Notes: generated by a model not told the origin, from the sequence alone. A DNA stretch of 64,000 nucleotides from Nemopilema nomurai (GCA_003864495.1 ML133498.1:883418-947417), one strand, 5' to 3'; shown: positions 1 to 14,436, counted from the first letter of the stretch. Program-made: numbers and translations.

Positions 1-157
1 CATTGTGACGTTAAATCTTGGAACTGTGTGAATAGATCATTTTTTTGCGAAGGCAGATCTAAGTGCCGTTCAGTTTAAGATTTCTATTAGCTTTCATTTC
101 ATTCTATTTAATCTCTTTGCCGATGTTTGCATACATTTCTACTTGGACTTTGAACAG

Positions 158-3100
158 GCAAAAGGATCGAAGATTACTGGGGCGCATCGAAAAGGCTCCT
201 TGGAGACATGAAGTTCCTGGAATCATTGCGATCTTACGACAAGGTATGAATAGTTGCTGAAACAAGACACTCAAGATGATTAATTAGCCTAGAACTAATC
301 AACATTCAAGCCTTTGTTGAACATCAAATTCTGCTTTGATCTTGCTTTGACCTTGTCTAGGATAGCACGTCGATACACTTTTCTATGCACAATTATTGGC
401 AGCTTTCATCGTTAACAACCCTAAACATGTACTTTTAACTGATCTCTCCACACCTCAATGATATGGTGATGAATGAGCTACATATGACACCATAAACTTG
501 TTCATCTTTTCATTCCTTCATTCCTAATTTTGGTGTTACCACCACCTGGTCTTTTGGTGTACTGGTATATGTCGAAATATGCTGTGCTTTGACTCCAACT
601 TTAAGTTTGATGCTGTTTGCTTCACAGGACAACATAGCACCGAGTATCATCAAGGTTATCAGAACGACGTATTCCAGCAATCCCGACTTTATTCCGGACA
701 AGATCAAACAGGCATCAACGGCCGCTGAAGGTCTTTGCAAATGGGTTCTTGCCATGGATTCGTACGACAAGTAAGCGACCGTTATCAACCAACCAAGGCC
801 TTTTGAGGCAACGAAGCATTTCAATGTGTCATCGAACAATATGAGCATCATGATTGGTGACATCACCGTATTGTCATCCAGTCATTGTCATGGTTAAAAT
901 AAACTATTACGGTTGTTCTCAGTATCAATCGCTAGTCAACTTCGACATAATCATAATCACAACTTTTGAGTATTAGGAAGTCGGTCAATGTGATAAAGTA
1001 ACCGCGAATATTTGCAATGAACAAAGTATAAATGACCTTGTGAACAGCTGTTGATGACTTGTGTCCAACCAGAGATGAAACTGTTATGAAGGCTGTTATT
1101 GTGATTCCTTTTCTTTAGAGTGGCCAAGGTCGTTGCTCCGAGAAAGGAAGCTTTAAGAGTGGCTGAGGGAGAGCTAGCTGTAGCAATGGAGGTTAGCCAG
1201 TAATTTTCATTCAGTTTTATTTACCTGCATTGATTGATATTTCAATGTAACTAGCCAAAGTAAATAGCCTTTAGCAACTTACTTTAGTAGAAAGCTCATT
1301 CTTATTTTTTGCAATTCATAAACGAGTCTGTTTGATTCGGATTCCAAAATGTGTTCAAAGTTGTTTTTTGGAAAATACTTTAAATGATCTGTTTCGGTTC
1401 AAACATTATTCGTCAATTCTACTGAGCTTCAATTTCCAGATTATAAGGTGCACCTTCAAGTTTTCTGCTGTCCTTCTTGTGATAACTTGAGCCAACAATG
1501 CATTTTTCTGTAGAGTCTCGAAAAGAAGAGAGCTGCTTTGCGTGAAGTCCAAGACAATCTTGCCAAACTGCAAGAGAAGTTCGAAGCCAACACCCGGAAG
1601 AAGGAAGACTTGGAAAAACAGGTATTACTGATTCTAGATTTGGAACATTTTCCATAGTCTCCACTGTAGGGCATTGTTGACTGATTTTCAAGATGTGATT
1701 TGATTGGAAAACTGACTTCGTGTTTCCTTATAATCTTAGGTTGACCTATGCACCAAAAAGCTAGTGCGTGCAGAGCAGCTCATTGGGGGCCTGGGAGGCG
1801 AAAAAGACCGCTGGAGCAAGATTGCCAAAGACCTTGGGGTGCTGTACGATAATCTCGCTGGGGATGTCTTGGTGTCGTCGGGAATCGTTGCATACCTCGG
1901 GGCATTCACATCCTCTTACAGACAGGCATGTTTTTGGAAGCACTTGTCCTCATAATGCGTTCTTTTGTTGCTGGCTTTTTACCTTATCGCTACTGGAAAT
2001 GTTTTCTATCTCCTGCTTATAAAGCACGCCTATTTTTGTCCCTTCAGCTTGTCTGCATACTGTTTAGACATTTGAATGTTTTCTGATTAGATGTGTCTGT
2101 TGCCTTTCTACCACTTCATGACACTTCGTCCTCGAACTTACAAAGCCCTACTTTGCAGGAGCAAGCAGCATTGTGGGTAAAGGACTGCGCAAAATTCGGC
2201 GTTTTGTGCTCAAACGAAGTGTCGTTGACGAGCACTCTCGGCGATCCAGTCAAAATAAGAGACTGGAATATTGCTGGCCTGCCCACTGACAACTTCTCCG
2301 TAGAAAATGGTATAATCGTAGGGTACGTACAGTTCTACTCCGTTGGGCCTAAATGATCTTTTGAATTTCAATACTGTTTTGTGGAAGTTCACTTGCCTCT
2401 GTTTAATGTGATTTTGAAAAGGAGGCAGACCACTTCAGCTTCTTCTTTTCCATTTCCCTTTGCAAACAGATGGATAAATTTGAAACTGCTTAAGTTGCCA
2501 AAATGCTTTTGTTTTCCGTAAGCAACAAATGGATAATGTAGATTGTGCCGAGAGTACTATATAGTATTGCTAAAACAAAATTCCAACCTTCTTTCCAGAA
2601 ATTCAAACCGCTGGCCGTTGATGATTGACCCGCAAGGACAAGCGAACAAATGGATCAAGAACATGGAAAAAAAGAACCTTCATGTTGTTAAACTCACCGA
2701 TCCGGATTACACAAGGACTCTTGAGAACTGTATTCAATTTGGAGCGCCGGTCAGTTTTCTTTAAGTTTTGGTGTAATGATTAAGTCAGGTTTGAACTGAG
2801 CCGGATCCGGATTCAGTAAGATTTGGATTGGGTTTGGTCTCAGTTCCGATTGGCTTTGGTGCAGGGGGGGCCTTTCACTCATTTGAAGCAAAGTGACCGC
2901 TTCAAGTTGTTATCCGAAAGTGACACCAGCTTTCATTCCTCGTAAAACGTTGGGCCTCGTTCGGATTCTTCTGTACAGCCATAGTAGGGTTGCTTCAAAT
3001 AATCTGTGTGCATCTTTTTGTTTCATTTTTTAAAATGTCAAGCCAACAAGAGTTTTTCAATATCCGGTCAATTGATCTTGACAGTGATGGCCTGATTTTG

Positions 3101-6100
3101 CAGTAAAATATATTGTGATCCACAAATGATTCCCCATTAAAGATACATATGTCCTTAACGGCATAGTGCCGATCGTAATACTAACCTTGATCGTCGTTTG
3201 CTCCACAGGTCCTTCTAGAGAACATCAATGAAGAGATTGATCCGATTCTGGAGCCCCTTTTGCTGAAGCAAGTGTTCAAACAAGGAGGATCTATTTGCAT
3301 TAGGCTTGGTGATAGTACAATTGAGTATTCAAGTGACTTCAGGTAAATGAAAATTGAATCGAGTCTCGTGTAATTCTATCTTTGTGCCAGGAACATAATG
3401 AAAAGGTCGTCCATGCTTATTCTTCAAAGCTCTTCAAATCATGAGTCCAGAATGTTGTTTCTGCCAGAGCGCTGTGTGTGAAGGCATCAAAGTATTCTCA
3501 TTAAATTTTTCCTCTCTTTTCGCAGATTCTATATGACAACAAAGCTGCGAAATCCACATTACCCACCAGAAACTGCAGTCAAAGTAAGGCTGGTTTTGTG
3601 TCTGTGCAGCCAAACCATTTGCTTTTACATCTATAGGTGCTCAACGTCGTGGCTTTATTTTCTAGACTACTACTCTTGTCTTAATTTTTCCTAAGATGTT
3701 TGCTCTCTTTGTGAGATTCAACATACTTAAATAAGAGCCTTCTTGGAATTAGACCTGGAATGACGAGCAAACCATCATAAAATGAAATCGTTTGATTCTA
3801 GGTAACATTGTTGAATTTCATGATCACTCCAGAAGGCCTTGAAGATCAACTCTTGGGAATTGTTGTGGCCCGCGAGAGACCAGAACTAGAGGAAGAGAAG
3901 AACTCCTTAATCTTACAGAGTGCAGAGAACAAACGACAGCTCAAGGAAATTGAAGACAAGATCCTTGAGGTTCTCTCTTCTTCTGAAGGGAATATCCTGG
4001 AGGATGAAACTGCAATTCAAGTTTTGTCGTCTTCGAAAACTTTGTCTAATGAGATCGCAGAAAAGCAGGCATGTTGAGTCTTTCATTAGATAATCATTTT
4101 AGTGCGTTTCTCTCCTCGATCTCATTCAACATAGTAGCTTACATCCACTATCTTGAAGGTTTTCTCTTTGGAAATAGAACATTTGTCAGCAAATGCATCT
4201 TTTTGAATCTAAAACCTGTCATGTTGGTGGCAGTCGTATGAATAGGAAGGCTACTTCAACGAAGCAATTAACAGCTTAATGCAGTATAAGTACCAGGAGG
4301 AGTTTGCTTTACTTTCGCCCAGAGTGAATATTTGTCGTCATATGTATCGTGCGTACACCTCGCTGTAATCAATTGCCCTGAGCAGGGTCTGTATATAGCA
4401 GTTCGCATCGGGTGTTGACGTTGTTACTAAGCAAACATGTTGTCCTGCGTAGGCGATTGCAGAGCAGACAGAAGCCAAGATTGACGAGACCCGAATGCGG
4501 TACAAGCCAATCGCCATCCACTCGACTGTGCTCTTCTTCTCCATCGCCGACCTCGCCAATATCGAGCCAATGTACCAGTACTCTCTTGCATGGTTCATCA
4601 ACCTGTTTATTAGCTCAATAGACAACTCGGAGAAGTCGGATGACATTGATCAGAGGTTTGGCAATCAATGCAGTTTTACTGATTTCTTCCCACCTTCATG
4701 CCCACGACTTTTTATACTGATATAGCTGTAATAGAAATTGGAAGAACATATATTGGCAAAAGTCAAAAAAAGATTTGCTATGCATTACTGTTCGTTTGTA
4801 ATGTGATTTTTTGTATTTTTGCAGGCTAAAGAACCTGAAGGACCATTGTACCTACTCACTGTACTGCAATGTTTGCAGGTCGTTGTTCGAAAAAGACAAG
4901 GTGAGGGCTAATCAAGTTTCTTGATTATTTTTAATCTTCACGTTTTCCATTCCCAGCATTGTCGATAATAACATTCAATACTTAATTAATATTTATTACG
5001 TATTTATGTACATGGTTTATGACTTATGCTGCTGACGTAATTTACCACGTGCTACCGATCTATTTACCGACCATTGGCCCAGTGAGTGGGAAACGGTTCC
5101 TGTCAACTCTCTTGAATTCAAGATGCTTGAGATCATCATCTGCTTAAGCGTCTAGGTCAGCTATATGTTGGATGAGCCATTTCCAAACAGTTCGTCCAAT
5201 TCTGTCTAGGCCCGCAATGGAGAGTAACAGGGAATCATACGTCATGTGCGAATGAGCCCAATTGCTTCGTGTTTTGCTATTCAGCCAAAAAGGACAACGT
5301 CGACATGCTTAAAGCACTAATGCCAATCGAACTTTAATTGCAAGTTAGCAGTAATATAAAGCGACTTTCTGGCCCTGTGTAGACTCATTTCCTTTTCCAC
5401 CAGCTGCTCTTCTCCTTACTGCTGTGCGTCAACCTCCTGAAGCACGACCACGAAGTAGATGAGCTGGAGTGGCGCTTCCTGCTTACCGGGGGTGTTGGTC
5501 TAGACAACCCCCACACGAACCCTGCAAGCTGGTTGCCTAAGCAATCCTGGGACGAACTCTGTCGACTTGATGAACTACCAAGGTCTGTCAATTGTGCCAT
5601 GCTTAAATGTTCCTCGTCTTATCTCTAACTTTCATTTGATTAACGTATCTTACCGATTTGACAACGCACAAATTTGCTATATCTCCTCAGAGGAGATTTG
5701 TTTGTGTTTTGCATCTGAAGAAGTCCTACTTCTTTTAGATTTAATGGTATCAGAAAGAAGTTCCCTGCCTACAAGGACGGATGGCAAAAGATTTATGACA
5801 GCAACGTGAGAAAACTGTGTTGTTAAAAATGCTGCTGTTGTCTTAAAATGGACTGTCTGAAGTCCATTGTATTATGATTATGATTTTGTGTTTTTGACTG
5901 TGGCTCATAAAATCATTCCTTCCTTTTTCCTTAGAAGAAGGATCTGTAACTGTTTCTTGTTTTGGAGTAGAGCTCTCGAAGCGTTAATTGTTCATTAAGA
6001 AGGCAGTTGTTCTCAGCTTCGGTACATTTTAGCATTAACGAAGGTTGCCATTAGTTACAGTTTATGGTTGCTCTTCGGGGTTTTCTTTTGCACACTGCTA

Positions 6101-9100
6101 CCTAATCAAAACTTGTTTTCAACGAGTACTGTCTTTTCAGGAGCCCCACCACGAAGAGCTACCGGGAGAATGGAACGAGAGACTGGGAATGTTCCAGAAA
6201 ATGCTGGTGTTGCGTTGCCTTAGGCCTGATAAGGTAAGGGTTTCTCTACTGAAACAGCAAGGAGTTATCTACTAATAAGGGGAAGGTTTCTCTACTGACA
6301 CGGCAAGGGGTTCTCTACTGATAAGGGGAAGGTTTCCCTACTGACACGGCAAGGGGTTCTCACTGACAAGGCAAGGGTTTCTTTTTTGACAACGTAAGGG
6401 TTTCTCTCCTGATAAGTCAAGGTCTATCTAACTCGATTAGAGGCTTAATTATCAAAGAAGCGGTCCCGGGTAGGGCTCTCTTTGCCCCCCCCCCCTCAAT
6501 CTTTAGTGCTTGGTATTTGAGTATCTCCTCTCCTTTCACGTGTTAATATTCTTCAACTTTTTTGCCTTGTTGCATTCACAGATCGTTCCCGCCATCCAGG
6601 AGTTCGTTACAGCCAAGTTCGGGAAGCATTACATCGAACCACCCCCGTTCGACCTTGCGAAATCGTTCAACGACTCCAGCAGCACGGCACCTATCATCTT
6701 TGTTTTGTCCCCCGGATCCGATCCAATGGTCGCCCTGCTCAAGTTTGCCGATGACCAAGTGATTCTCTTTTTGATCCCCTTATTGATCCCCTCTTTAATC
6801 CATTTTTCCAGCTCTAATTTGTCGTCAAATGGACATTAGAGTCTAGTTTGATTTTGAAATTGAAGCAGTGACCATTCCTCAATGAATCATTTTGAAACTG
6901 CATGTCGACTAGAAACGATGTCGTGTTTAAAAATTTGTCTGAGTGGGAAACAATCATGTAACCATGAAAAGTGCAATTTTGGAGGCATCTTGATTGCTTT
7001 CTAAGCTGCAATTTGTGACCATTCTCTTAGACTTAAGCAGCTTGAAGAAAAAGACTCTCCATATGAATGTGATTGGGACACAATTGTTTCGTCATTGCAG
7101 GGTTTCAGCGGATCGAAGCTGAGCTCCTTGTCACTTGGCCAGGGTCAAGGACCAATAGCGCTGAAGATGATCGAGAAAGGGGTTCGAGAGGGGACCTGGG
7201 TGGTTCTCCAGAACTGCCATCTTGCGGTATCGTGGATGTCAACGCTGGAAAAGATCTGCGAGGCCAGTTGAATTCACGTGATTTTGTTGATATACTGTCA
7301 TGGACTGTCGAGTGTGAAGAAACATTATTCGCTATGTTTCCATAGTCTGTCCTTGATCCATTGCTCTTGAATATTTAGAAGAGATTCAAGAAATACTTTA
7401 TTACTCAAAACTTAGTTTTCTGAATTGGAAGCTGAATTTGATATCTAAATATCTTAACATTCCATTATAGGAACTGAATCCGGAATCTACGCATCCGGAC
7501 TTTCGACTTTGGTTGACAAGCTACCCATCTCCCCATTTTCCGGTCTCGGTTCTACAGAATGGAGTTAAACTAACAAATGAACCACCGAAGGGCTTGAGGT
7601 CCAACATACACCGGTCCTACCTCAGCGATCCTATAGTTGATCCGGACTTTTTCTCCAGCTGCAAAAAACCGGTAGGTTGTTGATGTAGGTCGTTTCTGCG
7701 ACTCAGCACATTTCCCCGTGCGCGGCCTTTACTGCTAAATTTTGAGTGATGCATAACTGTTACCTGCAGTCGCTCCATGCACTTTTTTATAAATGTACTT
7801 TGTAAAGGAAAGAATACTTTGTAAAAGATCTTTCTTTGAACTCTCGCAGGGAAAATCTCTTTGTAAGCTCCATATTTACCTTAAACTTTTGGCATTCTTT
7901 GAATACAGATGAATAGTTCTTATGGTGCAATCTTTTTTGCTGATGATAAAATATTGTTGCATTAATCCAGCGAGATCTTTCGTTATATCAACTAAACCGT
8001 CCTTGATTTCCTTCTGACCTTCTGACAGCACGCGTTCAAAAAGCTTCTCTTTGGACTCTGCTTCTTCCACGCCTTGGTGCAAGAGAGACGCAAGTTCGGA
8101 CCCCTAGGCTGGAACATTCCGTATGAATTCAACGAGACCGACTTGCGTATCAGCGTCAGGCAGCTGCACATGTTTCTTGACCAGTACGACGTGAGTATTT
8201 GGAACCGGACTCCGAGTTTCTTCATATTGGTCTCATTTCCGTCTCTGGATTCGCCCTCTTCTTGTCAGATCGAATGCTAACTATGCCAAGCCCAAACTGG
8301 CCTATTAAAGCTAAAACGTGTAGAAACAAGACAAAGCGCAAGATTCAATGGAAGTAACCAGTGTTGCGAAATGTTTGAGGGCTTTGTGTATGCACCGTTG
8401 GGTCTCATGTACCGCTCCATACAATGTCTGTTTGATGACGTTCTAAATCCGCTTTCTTGCATTGGTGCTTGCTGTTTTAGCGAGGAGTTTCTTTATTTAA
8501 ACGAACAATAATTAATGAAAAATGTTTGATTCATTACCTTTCCTTTTCACTTTCTCTCTGGCATGCTTTCTGCTTGGTGTTTCATTTTAGAGCGGTTGCT
8601 CTTTGTCTCCACGCCGTGTCCAGGTCTCCGCGCCTGCAAATTGAACCCCCGTTCTAACTTGTTTTTTCTCTAACAGGACGTGCAGTATGCCGCTCTCAAG
8701 TACCTCACAGGTGAATGCAATTACGGGGGCCGCGTCACTGACGATCGAGACCGAAGGACCCTTCTCACTATTCTTGATTCTTGCTACTGCGATGAAATTG
8801 TAACGGAAGAAAAGTACCTCTTCTCCCCAAGCGGACGATATTTTGCCCCGTCCGATGGAGATGTGAGTCGTCCATTTCTTAAATCTGTCCTTGAAGCTTG
8901 CATTCCTTAGTAAATCATGTTTGCGTATTAACCATCTTTGCGTATTTGTTCACCTAAGAACGCTATCGTCTAATGTGGCTGACATTCTTAATTATTAGCC
9001 TGCTAGCAGTTTCATGCTTTTTATTTCTGCATTCTTTTGGGCTCATGTCACTTGCTCACAAAGTCAGTACGTGCTATCGCTGCCTTCACTATTTTAGCGC

Positions 9101-12100
9101 ACATATAAGGTACAATTTGACTGAATTTCGTGTGATGTTAAGGTACATTTTTTTACAGTATGAGTCGTATACCGATTATGCCAAGTCGTTGCCAATCATG
9201 ACTCACCCGGAAGTGTTTGGCATGCATGCGAACGCAGACATAACCAAAGACCAGCAAGAAACCAACCTGCTGTTTGATAGCATCTTATTGACTCAGGTAA
9301 GAGACCATCTACTCATGCAGTTTGTAAAAATGCAACAATGACGTCATCCATCATCCTCGCCCCATTCCACCCTGGCAAATTATTAATTGCCACTTATTGT
9401 ATTTCTATTATCAATTGCCACTTATTGTATTTCTATTATTAATTGCCACTTATTGTATTTCTATTATTAATTGCCACTTATTGTATTTCTATTATTAATT
9501 GCCACTTATTGTTTTTCTATTAGTTTAACGAACCTTATGATATGTAAGAAGGAACTGAACAATGTTTCCATCATGTTTGTTGGCTGCTGATTTTTCTTGC
9601 TTCCGAGACACTGTTTTCGTCTTTTCTAAGGCCCGGTCATCTTCGAGTGGTGGAAAGTCGGATGACGAAGTCTTGACAGAAGTCGCTGAGGATATCCTTC
9701 ATAAGCTTCCACCTAATTTTGACAACGAGGCTGCACTGCGTAAATATCCTACAACCTACACCCAGGTTAGTCTGCAAGCGAGGCTCGAACAGAAATTGCT
9801 GTTTTTTTCTTTCTTGTACAAGGTCCTAAATGAACCGTATCTTCTTGCCCTGTGTGGCTGCATCTGCGTCTGAGAACTTGAACAGCATGCCCTCGGAGAT
9901 TAGGCCAAAACAGCGTCAAATTCGCATGATTATGCACAAGCGTAGGCTGTAAATATAACTCTCACTGAGAATCAAGAATTTTTTCTCAATCCCACACTTG
10001 TCAGACTAAAGCTTTTTTGTACTTAGCGATGAATTTCACAAATTTGCATATTTGCACATGAAATCCAACTGTTTTTCCTCACTGATTATAATCCTTGCAT
10101 TTTTCTTGAGCTTTTTACACTTCAAATGTTTTCTATTCTGTCTTGATTTAGTTAGCACTCCCGCAGCTTTCTGCTTCTAGGCTTTCGTCCGAAATTCGAA
10201 TCGTTTCAAGGTTTTCTTTGGAAGTTATAATCGACATGCAAATGAGTTTTCCTTGTCGTATCCTTGCAGTTACATTGACCATTTCTGTTTTTATAATAAA
10301 GCTTTTACCCTTATACGCAGAGCATGAACACAGTTCTCGTGCAAGAAATGGTGAGATTCAACAACCTCACGACCATTGTGCGCGACAGTCTCATTAATCT
10401 TAAAAAAGCCATAAAGGTACGTTATTCACTGAAAACAATTCTAAATTCCAAAGGGTAACGATGACATCGAGTCGTCAATCTCTTCTTGTTTCAAGATGGA
10501 AGAAATATGCACTCTCTCAGGGGGCTGATTACTTCCTTGCAGTTTGATGTTTCCGCTCTTGCCCTTGGGCACCTTTTCAATTTCTATTTTCTGACGATGT
10601 TAAAGCATCCCGGACTTGCAGATGTTGACCCCCGGTTTTCTTTGACAGGGTTTGGTTGTGATGTCATCAGAGCTTGAGGACCTTGCGCAGAGTATCCTAA
10701 ACGGCAAGATTCCAAACATGTGGAAGGCCAAGTCATACCCTTCTCTAAAACCACTAGGAAGCTACATCAAGGATTTGCTCGACAGACTCAAATTCCTCCA
10801 GGAGTGGTATGACACTGGACCGCCTGTCGTTTTCTGGGTCTCCGGATTTTTCTTCACGCAAGCCTTCTTAACCGGTATGAATTTCCTATCCAAAACAAAA
10901 AGCCATTTTGTGACGACTAAGGTTTTTATATTGAAAATCTTATGCAGTTATCCAAAATGGGTGTTTCAATCGTTAAATAGAAAAGAAAGCAAATCAGAAT
11001 TTGCGTGTGAAATTTTGAAGCTATCTCCATTTAACGTTCAGCAAGCATTTTTCTGACTATTTTAAATATGACGTGCTGATATTTTGCGTTTGTACCCTAA
11101 ACAGGTACGCAGCAGAACTTTGCCAGAAAATACACGATTCCCATTGACCTGCTGGGATTTGATTTTGAGATGCTGGAAGATAAAGAGTATGACAAACCGC
11201 CAGAAGACGGTATGTGGTGTGGCTTGAATTGTAGCGTTCCTTGCACTTGAAGAGCGCTGAAGGGGTCAGAAGAAGGTCCGAGTTGACAAACAAATGCGCT
11301 ACCAACTAGGACGACTTTAAATCCTTCTATATAGATTCTTGATTAGAGAATTTATTTTGATATGTCACCTGGTCGTGATGTTTGATCTGACACCCTTCTG
11401 TATGTCCTTAATCCTTTGGTAATGTTTGAATTTTGGCCTTGTTTGCAGGGGTCTACGTCAAAGGGCTCTACATGGAGGGCGCGCGTTGGGATCGAGAACA
11501 GAAGGTTATCGGGGAGTCTCGCCCGAAAGTGCTTCATGATGAAATGCCAGTCGTATGTGCTCTTTTGACTTCCTTGCGTTCATTGTATTTGTGTCTTGCT
11601 ATTAGGCTGTAGCTTCAATTGTAACCTCTTTTTTTAAAGTAAAGAGAGCTATGGTCTTCGACGTAATCAGTTTTTCGATGAGCTGCCTGCAAATTGTCTC
11701 AAAATCTTCTTGCTTAAGCAATAATTTTGATCGAATCAAAGCATTCATTTGTCAGAGAAATTATTGTTAGCTGTATACAAATAAGATTTGCAGTGTAAAA
11801 AAAGAGGAGGCAAGAAAGGGGGCAGTATAAGATAGCGGAGCATTTTAACTTTAAATGAAGAAATTGATGGAGCCCAGAGTTCGGATCAAATCAGTTTTAC
11901 GAAAGCTTTTTTCCGGGATGCAGTCGTGTTCGACAATTATAGTGATCGATCTCATGTAAGCGATTCTTGTTTACAGATCTGGTTGAAACCGTGCAAAAAG
12001 GGCGACGAAGTAGAGAGGCTTAATTACTCGTCCCCAGTCTACAAGACAAGTGAGCGTCGCGGTACTCTATCCACAACTGGTCATTCGACCAACTTTGTCA

Positions 12101-12183
12101 TGGAAATCAAAATACCATCTGCCTTGCCATCTGCACATTGGATCAAAAGAGGGGTGGCACTCCTCTGCCAATTGAACACTTAA
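158..12183 (+). CDS. DNAH7: Axonemal inner-arm dynein heavy chain, C-terminal 1294 residues (5' end outside window)
   Basis: ATPase motor subunit of ciliary inner dynein arms. Exons: 158-243, 628-770, 1119-1191, 1514-1621, 1740-1925, 2159-2322, 2599-2749, 3209-3342, 3526-3583, 3802-4068, 4453-4655, 4825-4900, 5404-5582, 5739-5805, 6141-6233, 6582-6758, 7101-7262, 7471-7671, 8029-8190, 8677-8862, 9159-9296, 9631-9765, 10321-10416, 10649-10874, 11105-11209, 11449-11552, 11977-12183. These total 3887 nt, two partial bases plus 1295 codons, fully in frame. The protein enters in the stalk coiled coil ([15 protein letters not shown]), then runs through AAA5 ([37 protein letters not shown]), AAA6 ([46 protein letters not shown]) and the C-terminal domain ([22 protein letters not shown], ending [10 protein letters not shown]). 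Introns after 1925, 4068 and 7262 have GC donors. Family is certain; choice among DNAH3, DNAH7 and DNAH12 is less so, and DNAH7 is a best guess. Confidence 0.93.
6234..6425. repeat. Imperfect minisatellite starting at a dynein splice donor
   Basis: About seven degraded copies of a roughly 22-25 bp unit of the type GATAAGGTAAGGGTTTCTCT follow directly from the exon ending at 6233. Copies keep variants of AAGG(T/G)AAGG, so the array repeats sequence resembling the real donor. It ends before a C11 tract at 6485-6495. Confidence 0.75.
9381..9522. repeat. 28-bp tandem repeat, five copies, in a dynein intron
   Basis: Five nearly identical head-to-tail copies of a unit built around TTAATTGCCACTTATTGTAT lie just downstream of the exon ending at 9296. 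Near identity implies recent expansion. No coding or regulatory role is visible. Confidence 0.9.
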
Positions 12184-14436
12184 TTCTGTGCAATCAAAAA
12201 CTTGATGTATTAGCCTGTATTTTGACTGAATATAGTCATGTACCTAGTAGCTTCGCATGTATTTAGTAGTTTTAAGTACGTTTCCAAACAGCTCACTTTC
12301 ATCAAGAATTCGAAATGTTCAAGATTGCTATCATAATGTTTTTTAATTGAATTTTTCAGAAATAATATTGACAGGACACGCGTACCAAATCAGTTCCTAA
12401 AGGTACAAACATTTTGCGCTCAAACGATCCCTGCTGTCTTGAACATTTTGCGATAAGTTCATCCTTGACTATTTGGGTATATATTTTTCTAAGCCGTTAG
12501 CTACTGATCTTTTTCACATTCAATGCGCATTATGTCTAGATAATCTTGCACAGCTGTAAATAATGAAATCCTAACGTTGTACGTGAATGAGCTATTTTCT
12601 TCACTCCGTGCTGTACTTTGTGCTTCAAATACCTTCGGATATTCACCGATCTAAAACTTCTGTTGGGCTTCTCTTGTCTGGGCCATCGTGATCAGTGTTT
12701 ACTGCTGACGTTTTTTGTATGCTTTGTTGCATTTCTATTCTTTTAGATAATGCAAACAGTTAATGTATTTCACTGTTCCCACAAAAGCGGGATTCTGGTA
12801 ACTGATTGACTTAAAAGCTTGCATTTTGCTGGTCCCGACCTGAAAGTTTCTTCTCGAAGTGGCAGATTGTTTCTGCCCTATTACGGTGACCTCGTTCTGG
12901 TACTGCGTCTTGTGTCTGGCGGGAAGTTTTCAAGTTAGCTGACGTGAGTCAATTCTGTGGAGATATCTGTCCATCTGAGCTAAAAAGACGTTTTAGGCAA
13001 CAAGGAAACTTAATTATCACCGTCGAATAGGCCATCGCGAATCCATAAAAGAGAATTAATTTGTTGGCTTAACCCTTTCCCCGTGAAAAATTGACCGAGT
13101 CCAGCGTATGTCGTGCATGCATCAATTAAAACTGGAAAAGCCCCCCCCGAAGCCTGAAGTGCAACCTCACACGGGACCTCATTTTGATTGCGACCTGTAA
13201 CCAGTGATAGTCATGAACATATGGATCGTCAGGAACAGCCCTGTTGTCTTGAACAGGAGCACACGATGAAACGCTTCTTTACAAGAGGGAGCAGTCAATC
13301 AATAGTTACAGTGGTTTGTTACACTATGCATCTGAATGAGCGGCGAAGGCCTAACTCCAGACGTTTCGAGGAAGAGTACCACTCTCAAATCATATATTTA
13401 TGAAAAACCAGCGGATGATGTGTCTGTCAGGGCATGGTGAGTTTTAATATTTTCAAGTTAATCCTTATATCGCATTACTTAAAACTCAACTTCTAGGAAC
13501 CCCATTTGAGAAAAATGGGTATCAGGAAGATGAAAATTGTTGAATGCATATTTCTGCAAACCAAGTGATGCTTTTAGTATATTCTTAGTATCCTTAAATA
13601 AAGTGAACCAGACTCATTCCACTCACCCAGTGGTATGTATCTGAAGTGAAAAAATCAACAATTCTTTTGTTTATAATACAAACCAGTTTGCCAAATACAT
13701 AAACAATACTCTTGCAAAAGTAGGAGAAATTTATTCCAAACTGACTATATGATTTCCTCATCGTTATGCACATCTTTTTGCTGCATCTCTTTATTGTCGA
13801 TAAAAATCAACTCTGGACACAAAGCTTCTTTGTATTTCCCTTAAAGTATGTAACAACAGGTTGTTGATGCTGCAAGAACTCCATTCTTTTCAAATTTTGC
13901 ATTTATGAAATCTTTTCCATTTAACCAAGCTCTTTGATAAAGATTGCATCATTCATCTGTCATATTGAATTCCCTGAAGAAATTAATTATATTTTGAATA
14001 AATTCTTGCTCCTCGCTGTTTACAAATATCTTATCTTCTGCCTTTTCTCTATTCTGTGACCCACCCCCAAAATTTGCCAACTAATTGGAGAAACACCAGA
14101 TGGTAAAGACCAATTTGTATTTTTGGGACATCATATCCAGAATATAACAGACAACAAGAAGATTAAGTACATTGGAAGAAACAAAACTTGAAACAGTAGT
14201 TAACAGTCTGGTGCAAACTGTTGCCACCTACTACTAGATTGAGGAGCAGTTTGGTTAACTTTACAACAGCAGCTCAAAACAATCCTAAACCAACAAATGT
14301 TTTAAAAATACAAACTGTTAATTGACAAACTTTGCACAAATAGAAGACACTTTTGGTGCATGAACACACCCAAAACCATACATGGTTAATCTCAAAAGGC
14401 ACATATCACAAGGTAAAAGAGATCAAACCATAGCCC
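12184..14436. other. Intergenic region between convergent dynein and CNPPD1
   Basis: Dynein 3' UTR and CNPPD1 3' flank. Short open frames here show no family resemblance, codon bias or splice context. A C-rich tract lies at about 13141. The first clear AATAAA on the + strand is at 13597-13602. I see no further gene. Confidence 0.55.
13597..13602 (+). terminator. Possible dynein poly(A) signal
   Basis: First perfect AATAAA on the coding strand, 1.4 kb after the dynein stop codon. The distance is long, so a variant hexamer closer in (for example ATTAAA near 13125) may be used instead. Confidence 0.25.
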
